A stretch of 64,000 bases of DNA from Lineus longissimus (Eukaryota > Nemertea > Pilidiophora > Heteronemertea > Lineidae), in assembly GCF_910592395.1 (NCBI RefSeq), contig NC_088320.1, positions 8,868,001 to 8,932,000 of the forward strand, in the 5' to 3' direction. Made by a program: the position numbers and the translations under genes. Under the pieces are notes generated by a model. That model saw only the letters and a program-made list of their open reading frames with translations. It searched no databases and was not told where the DNA came from. Positions 59,626 through 64,000 of this stretch are shown in pieces. The first letter of the stretch is position 1. Each line of letters starts with the position of its first letter.

Positions 59626-60222
59626 TTTGGCCACTATGGGGCATTATGCATAAACACAAAAAATGCAAAAAAAAACTCTGCTGATATTGGTCGCAGCTTG
59701 CTGAAATTGTAATGGTAGATACCTCTTGGGAGAGGACATAATATCATACGTGTTTTGACCTTAACCTACTCTTCATGGCCACAGAGGTCAACGTTCGTGT
59801 CATATTACGAAATGTTCACATTTCATAATCACTGAAGCTATTGATACCAATATTAGTATATATTTACCCTCAGGTGACAGTCACTCATAAACCAACTTTC
59901 GACCCTATATCATTCCTTCTTTGGCCTCCTGGGGGCGCTATGCAAGATCACCAAAAGTGTGATGAATCGCTTAATATTGGTCGCAGCTAGCTTGCTGAAC
60001 TTTTTATGGCAGGTACTTCTTATGAGGGGACATAATGTGCAATACTGGTTTTGACCTTGACCTTTTTTCAAGGTCACTGAAGTCAAAGAGCATGTCAAAT
60101 TACAAGATGTTCACATTTCGTAAAAACTACAGCTATTGATCCCAATCTCCGAACATTTGTACCCGTAGGTGATAGTAACTCATAGGTCAACTTTTGGTTC
60201 AAAATGTCATCCTTATTTCTGT
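59626..60222. repeat. tandem repeat, about 298 bp unit, two copies
   Basis: ATATTGGTCGCAGC occurs at 59684 and 59984; each unit also carries TTTTGACCTTGACC-like or TTTTGACCTTAACC sequence followed by GTCACTGAAGTCAAAG or CACAGAGGTCAACG. The second unit keeps the paired TGACCT/AGGTCA half-sites best. Non-coding. Confidence 0.85.
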
Positions 60223-60942
60223 CACTGAATTTGTGTTTTCCGCCGATTTCTCCATGAAATCTATCACTACAGGTCTTATCATTGTTCATAGCTTAGCTGG
60301 ATTTGTATGCAGTTTTGTCTCTCATCAGATTTATTTCGTACACATGTATATTGCTGGGGTTTTGAAAAAAGTGTTTTTGTGGTAATTTGTCTCTTTATTT
60401 CTTGGATATTTTGGATGATGTCTGTTTACTCGATAGCTGGATTTGTTATCACTCGATAAGCTCTTTCAGTGGCCTCTGTTCCATTCAGTGAATGTACTCT
60501 CTGCCTATTCCGCCTCAGGGTCACTTCTTTTTTGTTCACGATTATATTGCCTAAATACATGTAAGTGGCAGGAGTTGTATTCATGAGTTATTACAGATGA
60601 CCTTGTCTTTAGGAAATTGGAAAATTACGTTGCGTCGCTGAATTTGGGGTTTTAAATGGTGAATTGATCATGGCCGTCCACGACACCATTAAACTATGGT
60701 TTGTTGAACCTCCCTGCTGACTCCATTGATCACAGTTACAAAACCGATTCTTCCGAAAGTACCCATTATACGGATTACTATTGTGGAGTGACATCGCCAG
60801 TGTCTGACGTTCTCCTTCACTGATTTTAATGCAGCCATAAATAGCTGTTAATTTGTATGAGAATATAAAACAAACAAGATTCTTTACTTTCTCAAAGAAT
60901 TTATTCGAAATAAACAAGAAAAATTCGAATAGTCAAACAAGC
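60223..60942. other. unassigned DNA 3' of transposase relic
   Basis: No recognised coding. Part may be the 3' end of the pogo-like element that ends at 60943. Confidence 0.3.
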
Positions 60943-62090
60943 CTACTCTGCATTCTCTGGATCTGAAGGAAAGTCAATTCCATCATCATCTTCATCATAA
61001 TCAATGACCAAGTCGTTAATATCCACATTAACATATTGTCCTACGAGGCAACTAACGTACTCGGCAATGCAAACTGCCTCCGGATCAATTTGTTCCCATG
61101 CAAGCCCACCATTCTCACTACATCCCTCCTTGAAATAGCTTAACAGCCATTATCTTCCGTATTACCCACTTTCCAGGCTTTCCAAATGACCTTAAGGCGG
61201 GGTTAAATGCATACATGATTGTCAAATCTAATGGCTGCACTAGTGAGGTGCAACCGCCTTGGACAAAATTAAGACCACCTCCTTGATCGAGCCTCGACAG
61301 CTTCGCAAAACTGACCATTCAGGTGCGCTGGATAACGATCCACGATAAGTAGAAAGTTCTCCCCATCAACAAAGTCAGCAAGTACCGCGCTGCGGCTGCC
61401 CATTCAACAATGGATTCTATTCTTGCCCATCCATTTGGACCAGATGTTTCCTCCACGTTTTCCGGTGCATGTTCCCTTAGTTCACGTAAAACCTATCCAT
61501 GCTGAACTAGCCTCGGGAATGTTTATTTCTGCACGGCCTTTCCTTCCGTCGGCACTGATCAAGAGGGTTACTGTGCAGCCCTTCGGATTTCCCCGAGAAG
61601 TTCGGATGTCAGTATCACGGTTCCTGCGATGAGCCATTGGATAATTTGGCAGGAAGTCGTTTCGTATACGAGTGTTTGGTTCATATTAATCAAAAAATTG
61701 GGTTGAAAGTTCTGATCTCTGACTAGTTGTTGGAAGTCCTTTACTAACTCCGCAGCATTTCAAGGTATTTTCTTCGAATCCTTCATTGAACGCTGAAGCT
61801 GAGGTGACTCCGTTTCATGAAACCTTGTAACCAGATTGGCGTGTCCGTTCAATGCAATCATTTTCTCCAGGAAGCGCTTCTCGCCATGCGCAGAATTATC
61901 TTAATCCTTGTTCCTTCAGGTCCTTTCCCGACACGGAAAATTCTAATTCCCTCCTGGCTACCATTCCCGGAGTATATTATTCTCAGCCTCAGGCCAGAAT
62001 CCAGTACCTTGTGGCCTGAAGCGCCGCAAGCGTCTCCGTTTTTGACTGCCTTCAAAGCCATTCTCATGTCGTCTTCATGTCTCACCCAAT
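60943..62090 (-). pseudogene. pogo/Tigger-type transposase relic, first aspartate lost
   Basis: Same group as 379-1577, minus strand, frameshifted but less deleted. From the N-terminus: MRMALKAVKNGD (DNA-binding region start), NAAELVKDFQQLVRDQNFQP, then LINMNQTLVYE at about 61670-61705, where pogo enzymes have INMDQT: the first catalytic aspartate is asparagine. Then come GCTVTLLISADGRKGRAEIN, GTCTGKRGGNIWSKWMGKN, ENFLLIVDRYPAHL (second aspartate kept) and CTSLVQPLDLTIMYAF (third kept). It ends with an acidic tail (VIDYDEDDDGIDFPSDPENA) and TAG at 60943. The substitution plus frameshifts make it non-functional. Confidence 0.85.
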
Positions 62091-62202
62091 GTTGGAAAGT
62101 TGCTACCCCGATAGCGAAAATTAACCCTCAAGGTGAGCCTGCCAATATTCGTCAAGGTACGAAATCTTTTTCTTGCAAAGACAGGGGTTGGGGGTATGTG
62201 AC

Positions 62203-62899
62203 CGAACATCCCACCAAAGCGAACCATTTTCAGCAAAAGCGAGTCATTTTCTGTCGTCTGCTAACGGAAACAAAAGAAATGTGAAGTTTTATTCCTTTCG
62301 AACAGCAAAGAGCTCATAGAGGAATGGAACCGCGCATCCCGGAATGGTACCAAACATCCAAGCAATGGCGGACGAAAACCATTTTGGTAAGGTTTTGATT
62401 TGTTTGGTCCTTCATACTCGTGTTAGAGAATGTTATTCGCAAAACTGGCTCCATCAAGCAGAACATTTCGTATTGAGCAATATGATCATGCCAAATATGT
62501 TACGTATACACATCTCAGAAATCGAAAATTTCAATAGTATTGTCGGCCTCAAAATTTATATCGAGGGTTTTTTGAGGCCGACGATGCTATTGAAACACCT
62601 AATTTTTGGGATGTATGTACGTAACGTAATTGGCACTATCATATATTTTAATAAGAAATGCTCTGCTTGATCGAGCCAGTTTTGCAAATAACGTTCTCTA
62701 AGACGAGAATGAAGGACAAATAGCAGCAAAAAATCTTATCAAAATAATTTTCGTCCGCCATTGCTTGGATGTTTTGTCCCATTCCGGGATGTGCGGTCCC
62801 GTTCCTGAGCTACTTGCAGTTCGAAGGGGATAAAGCTTAACATTTCTTTTGCTTCCGTTAGCAGACGTCAGAAAATGCCTCACTTTGGTGGGATGTTCG
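62203..62899. repeat. near-perfect long hairpin, about 340 bp arms
   Basis: Left arm 62203-62554 and right arm 62568-62899 are reverse complements around a loop of about 13 bp. Matching landmarks are CGAACATCCCACCAAAG / TTTGGTGGGATGTTCG, GCAATGGCGGACGAAAA / TTTTCGTCCGCCATTGC and GTCGGCCTCAAAA / TTTTTTGAGGCCGAC. Scattered mismatches and a few indels occur. There is no coding; a transcript would fold into long double-stranded RNA. Confidence 0.9.
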
Positions 62900-63633
62900 A
62901 TTTTTTTTTGGGGGGGGGGGGCCTTATGGTTCAGCGTCTCCAAGGAATTCTATTTTTAGAGTCCAATGGGGGCCTTCCCCCAATGTACTTGCCAAAACTT
63001 GTCACTTTCAGAGAACGGGAGAGGGGGTTTGGGGGACTCATCCCCCAATGTACTGGCTAAATATGTCAGAAGGACGGGGGTTTGGGGGCTCCCCCATGTC
63101 AAACAGTTGTGTGAGTTCACTAGAGCTTGCTCTTTACATATTAATTTGCATTATGGTGGCACCTATATTATAGGCAACCATTTCAAGGGGTAAGACCTGG
63201 ACCACTGCAAGGGTCAGGGTTTTCGCCCACCATCATATTGTCCCAAGTTGGCCCTGAATGGTAAATGCATAAAAAGTTGGTTCGAAAGGGGTTTTGCTGG
63301 CAAAAATACTATGTGGAAGACACTAGAGGAACATCAGCCGACGACCAAGGAACTAGAGGAATGTAGAACCCTCCCGACGGCGAACACTGATTATTCTATA
63401 GGAAAAAGCAGAAGATCTGCAAGGCCCACATGCCGATCCACTGTCGTTCTGCGTATATCCATCCCTCACCGCCGCTAGCCCCCCCCCCCCCCCCCCCCCC
63501 CGATCGACCGTCATGCATGGTAGTCTCCATGCATTCCCTTCCTTTCCCACACGTCCATGTCGCGACAACACTAACATTACACTCGTGGTTGTCGCACGAG
63601 ACACGCACTGAAAACCGTCGTATAGTGAAAGAA
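62900..63633. other. unassigned DNA with G/C runs
   Basis: A G run at 62910-62921 directly follows the hairpin. Three related G-rich words (GGGGGTTTGGGGG-like with CCCCCAATGTACT) occur at 62966-63100. A C run of about 22 lies at 63480-63501. Confidence 0.4.
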
Positions 63634-64000
63634 CGGCTGTTATAAAACGCGGATTCCGCGGAAATCCGCGGAAAAATCTAACTTGGCTACAGGGTGGCTA
63701 GCTGAACCGCAGGTGAGAGTTTTTCATATTAGTAGTGTGCATTGTTGTGGGCATGAAGTACTCCTGATGACAAGGTCTTTGGGAATCCCCGTTATATGGT
63801 GCGCTGTATGCGCCGTAAATCACAAGCACCTTGTAGTTTGAAATAAACTTATACTCCAGACGGGCCGCGAAGTAAGTTTTTGTGATTGCTTAAAATAGAC
63901 TCCGATGTGCAGTCGCATATGGTTGGTTCAGTCAGTTGGCCGCGGCCCCATTTCCGCGTAATTCTCTCTGCGCTATGACGTCACTGCATATCATTACGAG
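63634..64000. mobile_element. second copy of the 725 bp-family element (runs off the window)
   Basis: Begins CGGCTGTTATAAAACGCGGA and matches the reverse complement of 9960-10136 closely up to about 63928 (ATATGGTTGGTT); after that the sequence is unrelated to the first copy. It is either a relative with a different interior or interrupted; its other end is beyond the window. Confidence 0.75.

Noticed and set aside
1-64000. CRISPR arrays, bacterial operons, riboswitches or rRNA genes
   Set aside because: None of the required patterns is present; splice signals, LINEs, SINEs and LTR elements mark the window as animal DNA.

Overview
The window looks like intergenic or intronic DNA from a multicellular animal, probably a marine invertebrate; the exact taxon cannot be fixed from the sequence. 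It is AT-rich by eye, no open frame is both long and recognisable as a host gene, and no operon-like packing exists. Coding similarity comes almost entirely from broken transposable elements: a BEL/Pao LTR retrotransposon, three non-LTR (LINE) fragments, two pogo/Tigger-type transposases, a mariner-type transposase with a catalytic substitution, and the start of a PIF/Harbinger transposase. All family names rest on reading motifs by eye, not on a search.

Layout. 1-1.6 kb: pogo-like transposase relic. 2.4-5.6 kb: small hairpin and inverted-repeat elements and a dispersed 0.5 kb repeat. 5.9-12.1 kb: a nest of TTAA-flanked elements. Two copies stand head-to-tail sharing one TTAA, and the copies are interrupted by a fold-back element made of short iterons (8-9 bp target duplication), an element with a 10 bp duplication, a 725 bp element with a 9 bp duplication and a LINE tail. 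12-23 kb: mostly unassigned DNA with MITEs, tRNA-derived SINE-like pieces, a LINE reverse transcriptase relic and a CACTA-like element. 23.0-23.6 kb: a very long TGG triplet tract next to a dead mariner-type transposase. 24.27-24.38 kb: the only convincing host-gene candidate, an exon encoding a signal peptide between good splice sites.

25.5-40 kb: another TTAA element, a deleted Harbinger element, several inverted-repeat elements, the second fold-back element (opposite orientation), a LINE C-terminus, tandem repeats and long stretches with nothing recognised. 40.8-47.0 kb: a BEL/Pao element on the minus strand (gag, zinc knuckle, protease, reverse transcriptase, start of RNase H). It is interrupted by an unusual AT-rich array element with a TA target duplication and by a terminal-inverted-repeat element that itself carries a 180 bp MITE. 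47-64 kb: two more TTAA elements, a LINE C-terminus, four tandem-repeat arrays (units about 366, 318, 298 and 25 bp), a second pogo relic with its first catalytic aspartate replaced, a 700 bp near-perfect hairpin and a 725 bp-family element running off the window.

The parts do not form a pathway. What connects them is insertion history: empty copies of the TTAA family elsewhere in the window allow exact reading of insertion sites. The most unusual structures are the iteron-ended fold-back pair, the AT-rich quasi-palindrome array and the 62.2-62.9 kb hairpin.
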